Of a DNA stretch of 64,000 nt, positions 45,912-55,607 are shown one piece after another. The notes beneath the pieces are model-generated. The model did not search any database and was not told where the DNA came from. It worked only from the letters and a program-made list of their open reading frames with translations. Source of the stretch: Aliishimia sp963721175 (lineage in GTDB: Bacteria; Pseudomonadota; Alphaproteobacteria; Rhodobacterales; Rhodobacteraceae); contig CAVRIG010000011.1 in NCBI GenBank assembly GCA_963721175.1, forward strand, positions 186,001 through 250,000, read 5' to 3'. Position 1 is the stretch's first letter. Each line of letters begins with the position of its first letter. Both the position numbers and the translations under genes were made by a program.

Positions 45912-46600
45912 TGCAGCCGGTTCTGACCCTCGTGGCGGGCGCAGTTGCATTTGCCATCACCGTCTGGATCGTCGATCGGGTCGTGCGCTCGGTATTTCCG
46001 ACCGCGTCGCGGAACCTACTCGGTGTGGCACTGATCGCGGCCGCGCTCTGGTTGCTGGTCTTTCGCCTGATCCCTGTGGCCCTTTTTCTGTTCGCCCTCG
46101 GGGCGGGCATGCTTCTGCCTGGAAGAACGACAACGCCTCGAAACGCGGGTCAACGGAAATCCCGCGTGCGCTCGGTGCATCTGGAGATGACCCTCGATCA
46201 CGAAAGCGGGGATATCGATGGACGAATCCTCTCGGGACCCCGCGAGGGGCAGCTCCTCTCCGACCTGTCGCTGGCGGAGTTACTGCAGCTCCTTTCTGAA
46301 ATTCGAACCGACGACCAGTCGTCGAAGCTGCTCGAAACCTATCTCGATCGCGCACATCCGGAGTGGCACGAACATGCGGAGCGGAGCGCCGATGAGCGCG
46401 AGAGCCCGCCGCCCGACGCAGGCGACATGAGCCGCGAGGACGCCTACCGCGTGTTGGGGCTGGAGCCGGGATCGTCCAAAGACGAGATCCGCGACGCCTA
46501 TCGACGTCTGATCAAGAGGCTGCATCCGGACAGTGGAGGTTCGGCAGTCCTGACAGCCCAGATCACAGCCGCCAGAGATCGGCTGCTCGACGAACCGTAG
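45911..46600 (+). CDS. membrane-anchored DnaJ-domain protein
   Basis: A 229-residue protein with two N-terminal membrane helices (VLTLVAGAVAFAITVWIVD and VALIAAALWLLVFRLIPVAL region), a soluble middle, and a C-terminal J domain: EDAYRVLGLEPGSSKDEIRD with HPD in LIKRLHPDSGG. The layout, membrane anchor first and J domain last, is like TIM14/DjlC-type co-chaperones. It would recruit DnaK to the inner face of the membrane. It is translated together with the VWA protein. Confidence 0.82.
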   Translation: MQPVLTLVAGAVAFAITVWIVDRVVRSVFPTASRNLLGVALIAAALWLLVFRLIPVALFLFALGAGMLLPGRTTTPRNAGQRKSRVRSVHLEMTLDHESGDIDGRILSGPREGQLLSDLSLAELLQLLSEIRTDDQSSKLLETYLDRAHPEWHEHAERSADERESPPPDAGDMSREDAYRVLGLEPGSSKDEIRDAYRRLIKRLHPDSGGSAVLTAQITAARDRLLDEP

Positions 46601-46696
46601 GTTGCGCCGGGGTGGAACGTGTCAAAACGGTTGCCAAGGCGGGCAAGGTGTCCTTGGGGGCACCGCTGACGCCACGGACAGAATGGCGCGCCCGTC

Positions 46697-47182
46697 CTAC
46701 GGCTCGATCAACTCGACGCCCTCGCTCAGGCCGTTCTTGGTCTTTAAGTCATAAGTGTTCTGCGTTTTCTGCAGCTCCTTGACGAACTTGTCCCACGCGG
46801 CCGTCATTTCCTTCTTGGACAGGTCCTGGCCCTTTTCCATCTCCTTCTTCCAGTCCTTGGCGGCGTCCTCGAACTTGCTGTGGTGGTTGTATTCGTGCTT
46901 GGTCAGCGCCTTCATCATGTCGTCCCATGACTTCTTCTCGTCCTTGCTGGCCTTCCCGTAATTCGCCCATTTCGGCAGGATGACCACCGGCCCACCGGAC
47001 AGGGTGCCGCCGACATAGAGGGCCTTGTTCTTCTTGTCGGTCTCGTAGGCGATGGTCTCGTTCGACCGGTAGCGTCCCCAGAAGCCGTGCTTCTCCAGCG
47101 CGTTGAAGACGTCGGGGATCGAGGCGCCCTTGACGGTGTAGGAGGTTTCCTTCGGTGCGGGGATCTTGATGGTGATCTTCAT
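46697..47182 (-). CDS. DUF922-like protein with HEYNHH motif, lysine-rich
   Basis: A 161-residue protein without a signal peptide. ETSYTVKGASIPDVFNALEK resembles the first strands of DUF922 (putative zinc protease). MKALTKHEYNHHSKFEDAAK contains His-Glu-x-x-His-His, a possible HExxH site. The second half is very rich in lysine (KDWKKEMEKGQDLSKKEMTA) and codon use is more A-rich than the neighbours, suggesting transfer. It could be a metallopeptidase or an effector-like protein. No cognate partner or secretion gene is next to it. Confidence 0.5.
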   Translation of the reverse strand: MKITIKIPAPKETSYTVKGASIPDVFNALEKHGFWGRYRSNETIAYETDKKNKALYVGGTLSGGPVVILPKWANYGKASKDEKKSWDDMMKALTKHEYNHHSKFEDAAKDWKKEMEKGQDLSKKEMTAAWDKFVKELQKTQNTYDLKTKNGLSEGVELIEP

Positions 47183-47500
47183 CGCTCTGGCGTCCCTTGT
47201 TGAAGTGCACGCAATCTAGCACGGCAACGCAGCCGCACTGCAGGAAATTCGGATCCCGGCGGGGTCGGAACGGGCGGTTGCCCACCCGAACCGTGCAGAT
47301 CGGACTGGAGGCGCATGGACCTGCCGTCACAATGGATTGGTGCGGACGAGACCAGATGTTCCCGCCTCTATGGGCGAATGCTGTTGCGACCCGGAAAGGA
47401 ACCGGGTCTAGTGTTTCGCAGTTCTGTCAGGGCGATACGCTTCAGGACGCGGTCAATGCGGTTGCTGCAGGTCCGCGCGCTCAATCGTTGAGAGGGAAAG
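47183..47500. other. intergenic stretch, no gene seen
   Basis: Divergent region between the DUF922-like gene and the small membrane protein gene. It presumably holds both promoters. I see no clear repeat or box. GAGAGGGAAAG lies just before the ATG at 47501. Confidence 0.4.
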
Positions 47501-47779
47501 ATGGAAGGGCTTCTGGATACAATCGGCGGGGTTGCACTCGTCCTGCTCGCGATAATCGGTCTGGCCGCCGGTTTCATCGCGGGGAAGATCGCGGGTCGCC
47601 ACATGGCACTCTATCTGATCGTGGGCGTCGTGGCGGCAATCGCAACTCCGTTCGTCCTGGCGGCGCTCGGCATAGGTGTCTTGGCGGCAGGTGGCCTGTT
47701 GCTGTTGCTGGTGGTGGCAGCCCTGGGAGCCTTGGTGGTGTTGTTGCTCGTCCGGGCATTGCTGGGGCGCCGCGATTAG
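47501..47779 (+). CDS. small hydrophobic membrane protein
   Basis: A 92-residue protein with three predicted membrane helices separated by short loops (VALVLLAIIGLAAGFIAGKI, HMALYLIVGVVAAIATPFVL, then a long Leu/Val helix) and a basic tail RALLGRRD. The first helix with GLAAGFIAGKIAGR resembles GlsB/YeaQ/YmgE-type transglycosylase-associated proteins. The family call is weak. It stands alone. Confidence 0.6.
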   Translation: MEGLLDTIGGVALVLLAIIGLAAGFIAGKIAGRHMALYLIVGVVAAIATPFVLAALGIGVLAAGGLLLLLVVAALGALVVLLLVRALLGRRD

Positions 47780-47896
47780 CGGAAGCCGCTGGCCACTCCG
47801 GTCAACGCAAAACTGCGTTTCGCGCTCTCCGGAGCTGCCTCACTGCACTTTCACCAGATCGTAGCATCGAAGTGACGGCAATCTCGATTGGCTGCG

Positions 47897-49956
47897 TCAA
47901 CCGCGCCGCCTGCGCCGACGACCGCCCGCCTCGCCGTCCGCGCCACCGGTGTTGAAGCTGACCTTGGGCAGGTCGACCAGCGCGTTCAGGATCGGGAAGG
48001 GATCGACCGCGTTCGGAATGGCGGAGGCATTGACGAAATGCTCCTGGAATTTCGGCTCGATCGCGGTTTCGACCTTGTGTGATCTGCCGCACCGTCGCCT
48101 CGATCTCCGCCCGCGCGGCCACGTTGCAGAGCGCGATGCGCGCGCCCGTGCCGGCGGCGTTGCCGGCCGAGGTCACCTTGTCGAGCGGTGCGTCGGGGAT
48201 CATGCCCAGCACCATCGCGTGCTTCGGGCGAGATATGCGCGCCGAAGGCGCCGGCCAGCACGATGCGGTCGACCGTGTCGACGCCCATCTCGTCCATCAG
48301 CAGCCGCGCGCCGGCATAAAGCGCGGATTTGGCCAGCTGGATCGCGCGGATGTCGCCCTGGGTCACGGTGATCCGCGGGCCGCCTTCGCGCTCGCCGTCG
48401 TGGATCACGTAGGCATGCGTGCGGCCCGTCGACATGCAGCGCGCCGTGCCGGTCTGCTCCGCCGAGCCGATCAGGCCGCTTGCGATCGACGAGCCCGGCC
48501 ATGCCGCATCTCGGCCACCGCCTCGATGATGCCGGAGCCGCAGATGCCGGTGATCCCGGTCGCGCCGAGGTTTCCGCGGCAAAGCCGTCCTCGTCGGACC
48601 AGAGCGCTGACCGATGACGCTGAAGCGCGGCTCCTTGGTGACCGGGTCGATCTCGACCCGCTCGATGGCGCCGGGCGCGGCGCGCTGGCCCGAGCTGATC
48701 TGCGCGCCTTCGAAGGCGGGGCCGGTGGGCGAGGAGCAGGCCAGCACGCGGTTCTTGTTGCCCAGCAGGATTTCCGCGTTGGTGCCGACGTCGACGACCA
48801 GCACCAGGTCTTGCGACTTGTCCGGCGCCTCCGACAGCGCCACGGCGGCGGCGTCGGCGCCCACATGGCCCGCGATGCAGGGCAGGATGTAGACTGCGCG
48901 GCATGTGCGTTCATCGCCGTCAGGTCCAGCTCCCGCGCGTCGAGCGACAGGGCGTTGGAGGTGGCGAGCGCGAAGGGCGCCTGGCCCAGCTCCACCGGGT
49001 CGATGCCCAGCAGCAGGTGGTGCATCACCGGGTTGCAGACGAAGACCGCCTCGAGGATCAGGTCGCGATCGATGCCCGCCTCGGCCGCGATCTCGAGGGT
49101 CAGGCTGTTGATCGCGCTCGCGCACGGCATGCGTCATCTCCACGTCGCCGCCGGGGTTCATCATGGCATAGGAGACGCGGCTCATCAGATCCTCGCCAAA
49201 GCGGATCTGCGGGTTCATGATGCCGGAAGAGGCCAGCACGTCGCCGGTGACGCAGGTCGCACAGATGCGCGGCGATGGTGGTGGAGCCGAGGTCGATCGC
49301 CAGCCCGAAGATCCCGCCTTCGTGAAAGCCCGGCCAGATGTCGAGAACGCGGGTCCGCGCATCGCGGTGCCCCTTGTGCAGCGCGACGGTGACCTGCCAT
49401 TTGCCCTTGCGCAGGACCGGCTGCAGCTTGCGCAAGCACGTCAGAGGGACGCGTGGATGTCCTCGATCTGCCACTGCGCCTTCAGCGCGCGGGCCAGGCG
49501 TTCGAAATCGCCGGAGGGTTCGTGCATGTCGGGCTCGTCCACCTGCGACGAAGCAGAGCCGCGTCGCCGGGTCCATCACGATCTGCGCGCGCCTCGGCCC
49601 GCTTGCGCACGACCTGCTTGTGCACCTGGCTTTCGGGCGGCACGTCGATCACCACGTCGCCCTGCACCGTGGCCTGGCAGCCCAGCCGGCGGCCCTCGTT
49701 CAGCCCGCGCTTGTCCTCGTAGCGCTGCTCGACCGCGTTCCAGTCGGACAGCGCGTCGGCGCGCACGGTGACGCCATGCTTGGAGAATTCGCCATAGGAC
49801 GGCGTGATCTGGCATTTCGAACAGATGCCGCGCCCGCCGCAGACCGAATCGAGATCGACGCCCAACTGCCGCGCCGCGGTCAGGATGGGCGTGCCCACGG
49901 GGAAGCGGCCGCGCTTGCCCGGAAGGGGTGAAGACGACAAGTGGATTCGTGCTCAT
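47897..49956 (-). CDS. RACo-like corrinoid-activation protein (ASKHA/DUF4445), many frameshifts
   Basis: The N-terminal [2Fe-2S] ferredoxin domain is DSVCGGRGICSKCQITPSYG and RRLGCQATVQGDVVIDVPPE. The middle and C-terminal ASKHA-type ATPase parts are AVFVCNPVMHHLLLGIDPVE, SGQRAAPGAIERVEIDP and YAGARLLMDEMGVDTVDRIV. The tail is AIEPKFQEHFVNASAIPNAV and VSFNTGGADGEAGGRRRR. RACo proteins reduce cobalt in corrinoid methyltransferase systems. About eight single-base shifts break the frame in a stretch where guaB is also full of them, so I treat it as a real gene with sequence errors. Confidence 0.75.
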
Positions 49957-50250
49957 TGCCGGGTCCTTGCGATGATTCCGGCGGAGCATAGACGGGGACG
50001 CGCAATTCGAAAGGCGAATGGCGGCACATTCAGGTCGACCCGCGTCATCCGCGGCCGCATCCATCTGCGACGGCAGTTCGCCTGGCGGTGTCGGCCATGA
50101 CGGCCGATGCCCGACTTCTCGCCCGGTCACCGATGCGCCGCGAGCCTGCGACAAGGCGCGACAGCCGCATCGCGCTTTGTCCCTTTCCTTTCCGATGCGG
50201 CCATCGTGAAATAGGGAACCGCCAAACGACATATCCGCGAGGTAGAGCTG

Positions 50251-51707
50251 ATGGAGATTCGTGAGGCCCTCACCTTCGACGACGTTCTACTGGTTCCGGC
50301 CGCGTCCTCGGTGCTGCCGCTCGACGGCCGACACGCGCACCCGCGTCACCCGCTCCATCGCGCTGAACATCCCGCTGCTCAGTTCGGCGATGGACACGGT
50401 GACCGAAGGCCGCATGGCCATCGCCATGGCGCAGGCCGGCGGCATGGGCGTGATCCACCGCAACCTGACCATCGACGAGCAGGCCGCAGGAGGTGCGGCG
50501 GGTCAAGCGGTTCGAATCCGGCATCGTCTACAACCCGGTCACCCTGCAGCCCCGACCAGACGCTGGCCGATGCCAAGGCGCTGACGGAACGCTACAGCGT
50601 CACCGGCTTTCCGGTGGTGGACGAGAACGGCCGGGTGCGTCGGCATCGTCACCAACCGCGACATGCGCTTTGCCGAGCGACGACGACACGCCGGTCAGCG
50701 TGATGATGACGTCCGAAAATCTCGCCGATCCTGCACGAGCCCGCCGACCGGGACGAGGCGATCAGCCTGATGAAGGCGCGCCGGATCGAGAAGCTGCTGG
50801 TGACCGACGCCGACGGCAAGCTGACCGGGCTGCTGACGCTGAAGGACACCGAACAGGCGGTGCTGAACCCCACGGCCTGCAAGGACGAGCTGGGCCGGCT
50901 GCGCGTGGCCGCGGCCACCACCGTGGGCGATGCGGGCTTCGAGCGGTCCGAGGCGCTGGTCGATGCGGGCGTCGACATGATCGTGATCGACACCGCGCAT
51001 GGCCATTCCGAGGGCGTGGCCATGGCGGTGCGGCGCGCCAAGATGCTGTCGAACGAGGTGCAGGTCGTCGCCGGCAACGTCGCCACCGCCGAGGCGACCC
51101 GCGCGCTGATCGACGCCGGCGCGGATGCGGTCAAGGTCGGGATCGGGCCGGGCTCGATCTGCACCACGCGGATGGTCGCGGGCGTCGGCGTGCCGCAGCT
51201 GACCGCGATCATGGATTGCGCCGCGGCGGCGGGCGACATGCCGGTGATCGCCGATGGCGGCATCAAGTTCTCGGGCGATTTCGCCAAGGCGATCGCGGCG
51301 GGCGCATCCTGCGCCATGGTCGGCTCGATGATCGCGGGCACCGACGAAAGCCCGGGCGAGGTGATCCTCTACCAGGGCCGCAGCTTCAAGAGCTATCGCG
51401 GCATGGGCAGCCTCGGCGCGATGGCGCGCGGGTCCGCCGACCGCTATTTCCAGAAGGACGCGGCCAGCGACAAGCTGGTGCCCGAAGGGATCGAGGGGCA
51501 GGTGCCCTACAAGGGCAGTCGCCACCGCGGTGGTGCACCAGCTCGTCGGCGGCCTGCGCGCCGCCATGGGCTATACCGGCTGCGCCACGGTCGACGAGAT
51601 GCGCACGGAACTGCCAGTTCGTGCGGATCACCGGCGCGGGGCTGAAGGAAAGCCACGTGCACGACGTGCAGATCACCCGCGAAAGCCCGAATTACAGAGC
51701 GATGTGA
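50251..51707 (+). CDS. guaB: inosine-5'-monophosphate dehydrogenase (about eight +1 frameshifts)
   Basis: Oxidises IMP to XMP in guanine nucleotide synthesis. The start is MEIREALTFDDVLLVPA, then VTRSIALNIPLLSSAMDTVT, the CBS region (RIEKLLVTDADGKLTGLLTL), GVDMIVIDTAHGHSEGVAMA and the catalytic loop GIGPGSICTTRMVAG. GRSFKSYRGMGSLGAMARGS is the flap. It ends KESHVHDVQITRESPNYRAM. Extra bases near 50325, 50490, 50548, 50650, 50672, 50728, 51515 and 51608 split it. Each removal restores the family sequence. guaB is normally essential for de novo guanine synthesis, so these are most likely assembly errors. Confidence 0.92.
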
Positions 51708-51714
51708 CCGCCCG

Positions 51715-52882
51715 ATGACACCCGGTGCGCGCGTCGCGGCGGCCATCGAGCTTCTCGACGAGATCATGGCCGGTGCGGCCGCGGAGCAGGCGCTTGTCGT
51801 CCTGGTCGCGGCGCAGCCGTTTCGCAGGATCGAAGGATCGCGCGGCGGTCCGGGATCATGTCTTCGACGCGCTTCGCAACCTGCAGGGATTTCAGGCTGC
51901 GGCGGGCGAGGCCTGTTGGCCGCCGTCCGGCCGGGCGCTCATGATCGGGGCCGTTCGTTCGGGTGGCGGCGACCCGGGCGAGATCTTCCACGGCGTCGGT
52001 CACGCGCCATCGCCCCTCGATCCGGATGAGGCGGTGTGCGGCGGCAATCCCGATGAGGCGTGGAACCTGCCAGACTGGCTGCGGGAGATGTTGGTGACCG
52101 AGCTGGGCGCGGATCACGCGTTTGAGCAGGCGAGGCTGCTGTCCAAACGTGCGCCGATAACTTTGCGCGCGAATTCGGCGCGGATGTCACGTGATGCGCT
52201 GCGGCGGTCGCTGGATGGTTTCGACCTGCGCGACAACCCGCTCGCGCCCGATGCCTTGACCGTGATCGGAGACGGACGCGGGTTGAGCGCGACCGAAGCC
52301 TTTCGCGACGGGCTTTTCGAGATGCAGGATGCCTCCAGTCAGGCCGTCGTCGCGGCCTTGGACCTACCGGAGCGTGGCCGGATCCTAGACTTCTGTGCCG
52401 GTGGCGGGGGCAAGACGCTGGCGATGGCCGCACGGACCAAGGCTCCCGTTACGGCGCATGATGCGGAGCCCGCCCGCATGAAGGACCTGCCGAGCCGGGC
52501 GCACCGCGCGGGTGTGCAGATCACCGTCGAACGGGATGCCGGACGATTGCCACCGGGTGCGTTCGACCTCGTTCTCCTCGACGTGCCCTGTTCTGGGAGC
52601 GGATCCTGGCGCCGAGCCCCCGAAGCGAAATGGCGCTTGACGCCAGCGCGGCTGAGAGAGCTGATCGAAACTCAGCGGAACATACTGACCACCGCGCAAG
52701 CCCTCGTCGCGCCGGGCGGCAGCCTCGCATATGGCACCTGCTCCATCCTGCCGGCGGAAAACCGTGCGCAATGCGCTTGGTTTGTCGAAAACTTCTCGGA
52801 CTGGCAGCTGGACCAGCAGCGGGTCTGGTCCATAAGTGACGACGGCGACGGGTTTTTCCTGTCGACGATGGTGCGACGCTGA
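51715..52882 (+). CDS. RsmB/NOP-type RNA 5-methylcytosine methyltransferase
   Basis: An N-terminal NusB-like start (MTPGARVAAAIELLDEIMAG) is followed, after one extra C near 51800, by SKDRAAVRDHVFDALRNLQG. The SAM-binding core is MQDASSQAVVAALDLPERGR and LDFCAGGGGKTLAMAARTK. The two catalytic cysteines are in LLDVPCSGSGSWRRAPE and LAYGTCSILPAENRAQC. It likely methylates rRNA. Similar genes follow guaB in relatives. It starts seven bases after the guaB stop. Confidence 0.85.
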
Positions 52883-52936
52883 GCCGTTAGACATACAACT
52901 TTAGATCGAATACTGTGGAATGCGGCACGTATTTGG

Positions 52937-52952
52937 TTAAGTCCGAATTAAC
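52937..52952 (+). promoter_or_regulatory. CtrA-type binding site upstream of cckA
   Basis: TTAA-GTCCGAA-TTAAC matches the CtrA consensus TTAA-N7-TTAAC exactly. It lies about 50 bases before the ATG of cckA. CckA feeds phosphate to CtrA, so this would be a feedback loop. Established for other alphaproteobacteria; here inferred from the motif. Confidence 0.6.
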
Positions 52953-53000
52953 CAATGCGCGTGCTAATGCGGGATAACGATTCGAAGCACGGGGACAGGC

Positions 53001-55307
53001 ATGAACACGCCGGCTCGCAAGGCAACGCGGCTTTCAGACATTGCAAATCGGTCGCGTGGCAAGAATCGCGTGCTGCTTCTGGCTGCCGTCGTGTTCGTCG
53101 TACTGGCGTTTCTCGCGCCTGCCGGTATGGCCCGCGTCGCCATGATCGCTTCGGCAAGCGCCTTGCTCTCGTTGAGTGCGATCTTCTATGCCGTCTGGTG
53201 GCGGTCCGACACTCTGGACCGGCTTGAAGCCGATGCGATGTCGACATTCATAGCCGAAGACGTCATCCCCAGCTTCATCACCGATGACGACGGCGCGGTG
53301 CTTTTCACCAACAAGGCCGCGCGGCGGCGATGCGATGGCCGGATGAGCGATACGCTCGCCTCCACGCTCAAGCAGATCTTCGCCAACCCTGCGCCGATCA
53401 TCAAGCGCCTCACGTCGACCGTGGACGAGAACGGTGCCGCGCGCGAGGAGATCGTGACGCGCAAGGGCCATATCCGGCTGTCGGCGCATCGGATGGGCAT
53501 CACGCGCCTCGTCTGGCGCCTCGAGGATCTGCAGGAGGCACCCGCAGCCACCCGCTCATCGGCGCCGCAATTGCCGATGCTGGTCCTTGGCCGCAACGAT
53601 GCCATCCTGTCGATGAACGATGCCGCGCGGCAACTGATCGGCCAGCGGGTGAAGACCCTCGATCGGGTCTTTGCGCATCTTCCGCTGCGCTATGGCCAGA
53701 TCAACGAGATCTGTTCGGAGGCCGGGCGCGGTCATGTCGTCCCGTGCGAGATCGAGGCCGGGGCGGGGCGCCGCGCGCTCTACATGCTGCCTTCCGATCC
53801 GCCGGCGCGCTCCGAAGGCTGGCAGGCGATCGAGGAGCTGCCAGTGCCGTTGCTGCGCGTGTCGGCAGAGGGTGACGTCCTTGCCTTCAACGAGTCCGCC
53901 CAGACGCTCCTGGGTGAAGAGCTTGCCGAGGGCGTGATCCTGTCGGAGTTGATGGAAGGGCTTGGACGCTCGATCCGGGATTGGCTGCGCGATACGCTGG
54001 ACGGACGGTCCGGTCAGAATTCGGAGTTTCTGCGGCTGCGCCGGCTGGACAAGGAGGTGTTTGTCCAGGTCACGCTCACCCCCGTGCACACCGAAGACGG
54101 CAGGGCATTGATCGCCGTCCTGAACGACGCCACCGAACTCAAGACGCTCGAGGCGCAGTTCGTCCAGAGCCAGAAGATGCAGGCGATCGGGCAGCTTGCC
54201 GGCGGCGTCGCGCACGACTTCAACAACCTGCTGACGGCGATTTCGGGGCATTGCGACCTGCTTCTGCTGCGTCACGACCAGGGCGATCCGGATTACGCGG
54301 ATCTCGTGCAGATCAACCAGAATGCCAACCGCGCCGCCGCATTGGTGAGCCAACTCCTGGCGTTCTCGCGCAAGCAGACCCTGCGCCCCAAGACGATCGA
54401 CATGCGCGACACGCTTGCCGACCTGACGCATCTGCTCAATCGCCTGGTGGGCGAACGCGTCTCGCTGCAGACGAGCTACGATCCCGTCTTGCCGCCGATC
54501 CGCGCCGACAAGCGCCAGCTGGAACAGGTGCTGATGAACCTGGTCGTCAACGCGCGGGATGCGATGCCCGACGGTGGCGAAATCCGGGTGACGTGCGAAT
54601 ATGCCGAACTCAACGAACCTCTGACGCGCGACAACGCGACGGTGCCCGCGGGGACCTATGTCTGCGTGAGCGTTGCCGACGACGGCATCGGGATACCCTC
54701 CGACAAGGTGCAGAAGGTTTTCGAGCCGTTCTACACGACGAAGCGTACGGACGAGGGCACGGGGCTGGGGCTGTCGACGGCGTATGGCATCGTCAAGCAG
54801 ACCGGCGGCTTCATCTTCGTGGACAGCATCGTCAACAAGGGTACGACCTTCACGCTCTACCTGCCGGCGCAGGATCGCAAGGAAGATCCGGTCGAAGCCG
54901 CGGTGTCCAAGCCTGCCACCGGCAAATCGACTGCGACTCACGGGGAAGGTGTCATCCTTCTGGTCGAGGACGAGGCCCCCGTGCGCGCCTTCGCCAGCCG
55001 CGCGTTGCGGATGCGGGGCTACACCGTGCTCGAAGCGGACAGCGCCGAGGCCGCGCTGGAGACGCTGCAGGACGAATCGCTCAACGTCGATGTCTTCGTG
55101 ACCGATGTCGTGATGCCGGGCATGGACGGGCCGTCCTGGGTTCAGATGGCGTTGAAGGCGCGGCCCGAGACCCGCGTCGTGTTCGTGTCGGGCTACGCCG
55201 AAGACAGTTTCGACGAGACGCAGTCGCGGATTCCGAATTCCGTGTTCCTGCCAAAGCCGTTTTCGCTGACGGATCTCGCCGAAACGGTGCATCGCCAACT
55301 GCATTGA
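53001..55307 (+). CDS. cckA: hybrid histidine kinase CckA
   Basis: A 768-residue protein, intact. It has two N-terminal membrane helices (NRVLLLAAVVFVVLAFLAPA and VAMIASASALLSLSAIFYAV), PAS-like sensor regions, and a HisKA domain with the phospho-His in LAGGVAHDFNNLLTAISGH. HATPase motifs are NLVVNARDAMPDGG and DEGTGLGLSTAYGIVKQTGG, and a C-terminal receiver has its Asp in VFVTDVVMPGMDGPSW. This is the CckA order. It phosphorylates ChpT and through it CtrA, which controls cell cycle, motility or gene transfer agent production in this group. It is adjacent to recA. Confidence 0.93.
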   Translation: MNTPARKATRLSDIANRSRGKNRVLLLAAVVFVVLAFLAPAGMARVAMIASASALLSLSAIFYAVWWRSDTLDRLEADAMSTFIAEDVIPSFITDDDGAVLFTNKAARRRCDGRMSDTLASTLKQIFANPAPIIKRLTSTVDENGAAREEIVTRKGHIRLSAHRMGITRLVWRLEDLQEAPAATRSSAPQLPMLVLGRNDAILSMNDAARQLIGQRVKTLDRVFAHLPLRYGQINEICSEAGRGHVVPCEIEAGAGRRALYMLPSDPPARSEGWQAIEELPVPLLRVSAEGDVLAFNESAQTLLGEELAEGVILSELMEGLGRSIRDWLRDTLDGRSGQNSEFLRLRRLDKEVFVQVTLTPVHTEDGRALIAVLNDATELKTLEAQFVQSQKMQAIGQLAGGVAHDFNNLLTAISGHCDLLLLRHDQGDPDYADLVQINQNANRAAALVSQLLAFSRKQTLRPKTIDMRDTLADLTHLLNRLVGERVSLQTSYDPVLPPIRADKRQLEQVLMNLVVNARDAMPDGGEIRVTCEYAELNEPLTRDNATVPAGTYVCVSVADDGIGIPSDKVQKVFEPFYTTKRTDEGTGLGLSTAYGIVKQTGGFIFVDSIVNKGTTFTLYLPAQDRKEDPVEAAVSKPATGKSTATHGEGVILLVEDEAPVRAFASRALRMRGYTVLEADSAEAALETLQDESLNVDVFVTDVVMPGMDGPSWVQMALKARPETRVVFVSGYAEDSFDETQSRIPNSVFLPKPFSLTDLAETVHRQLH

Positions 55308-55510
55308 GGCCGTCCGCCAACCGATCGCAGCAGCGCATCGCCGCCCGCTTTGATTGTTCATAAGATGCGTGGAGCGCAAGCAGCCACGTAAGCAAGTTTC
55401 CTAATTAAGTCTTTTAACAGCAGTTCTTTGTGCCGCGTTGTTGATGCAAACTCACGTGGCAATTTTGGGTCCGCACGAGACACGCGGTTAACGAAGTCCC
55501 AACAAATTGA

Positions 55511-55539
55511 TTGAAATGTTCCGCTTTTGGTCTCATAGA
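55511..55539 (+). promoter_or_regulatory. recA promoter
   Basis: TTGAAA at 55511-55516 and CATAGA at 55534-55539 with a 17-base spacer, about 70 bases before the ATG, directly ahead of the SOS box. Confidence 0.45.
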
Positions 55540-55554
55540 GAACAGGAAGAGAAC
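55540..55554 (+). promoter_or_regulatory. LexA/SOS box of recA
   Basis: GAAC-AGGAAGA-GAAC, an exact match to the alphaproteobacterial (Rhodobacter/Rhizobium) SOS direct repeat GAAC-N7-GAAC. It lies just after the -10 element and 53 bases before the recA start, where LexA binding would block initiation. Confidence 0.8.
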
Positions 55555-55607
55555 ATTGGCAGCATTGCCGCACCCGACCGGGTGTGACAATAAGGGACGG
55601 AAAACAC

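Larger units (their letters stand above)
55308..55607. other. intergenic region between cckA and recA
   Basis: 300 bases with the recA promoter and SOS box near its right end (separate entries). The left part, 55308-55500, is richer in AT and has no coding pattern. I see nothing else defined there. Confidence 0.5.

Noticed and set aside
50508..50522. GGTTCGAATCC, resembling a tRNA T-loop
   Set aside because: It lies in guaB coding for KRFESG, and no cloverleaf can be formed around it.
53556..55379. A 607-residue minus-strand frame opposite cckA
   Set aside because: It is the complement of conserved kinase motifs and has no family.
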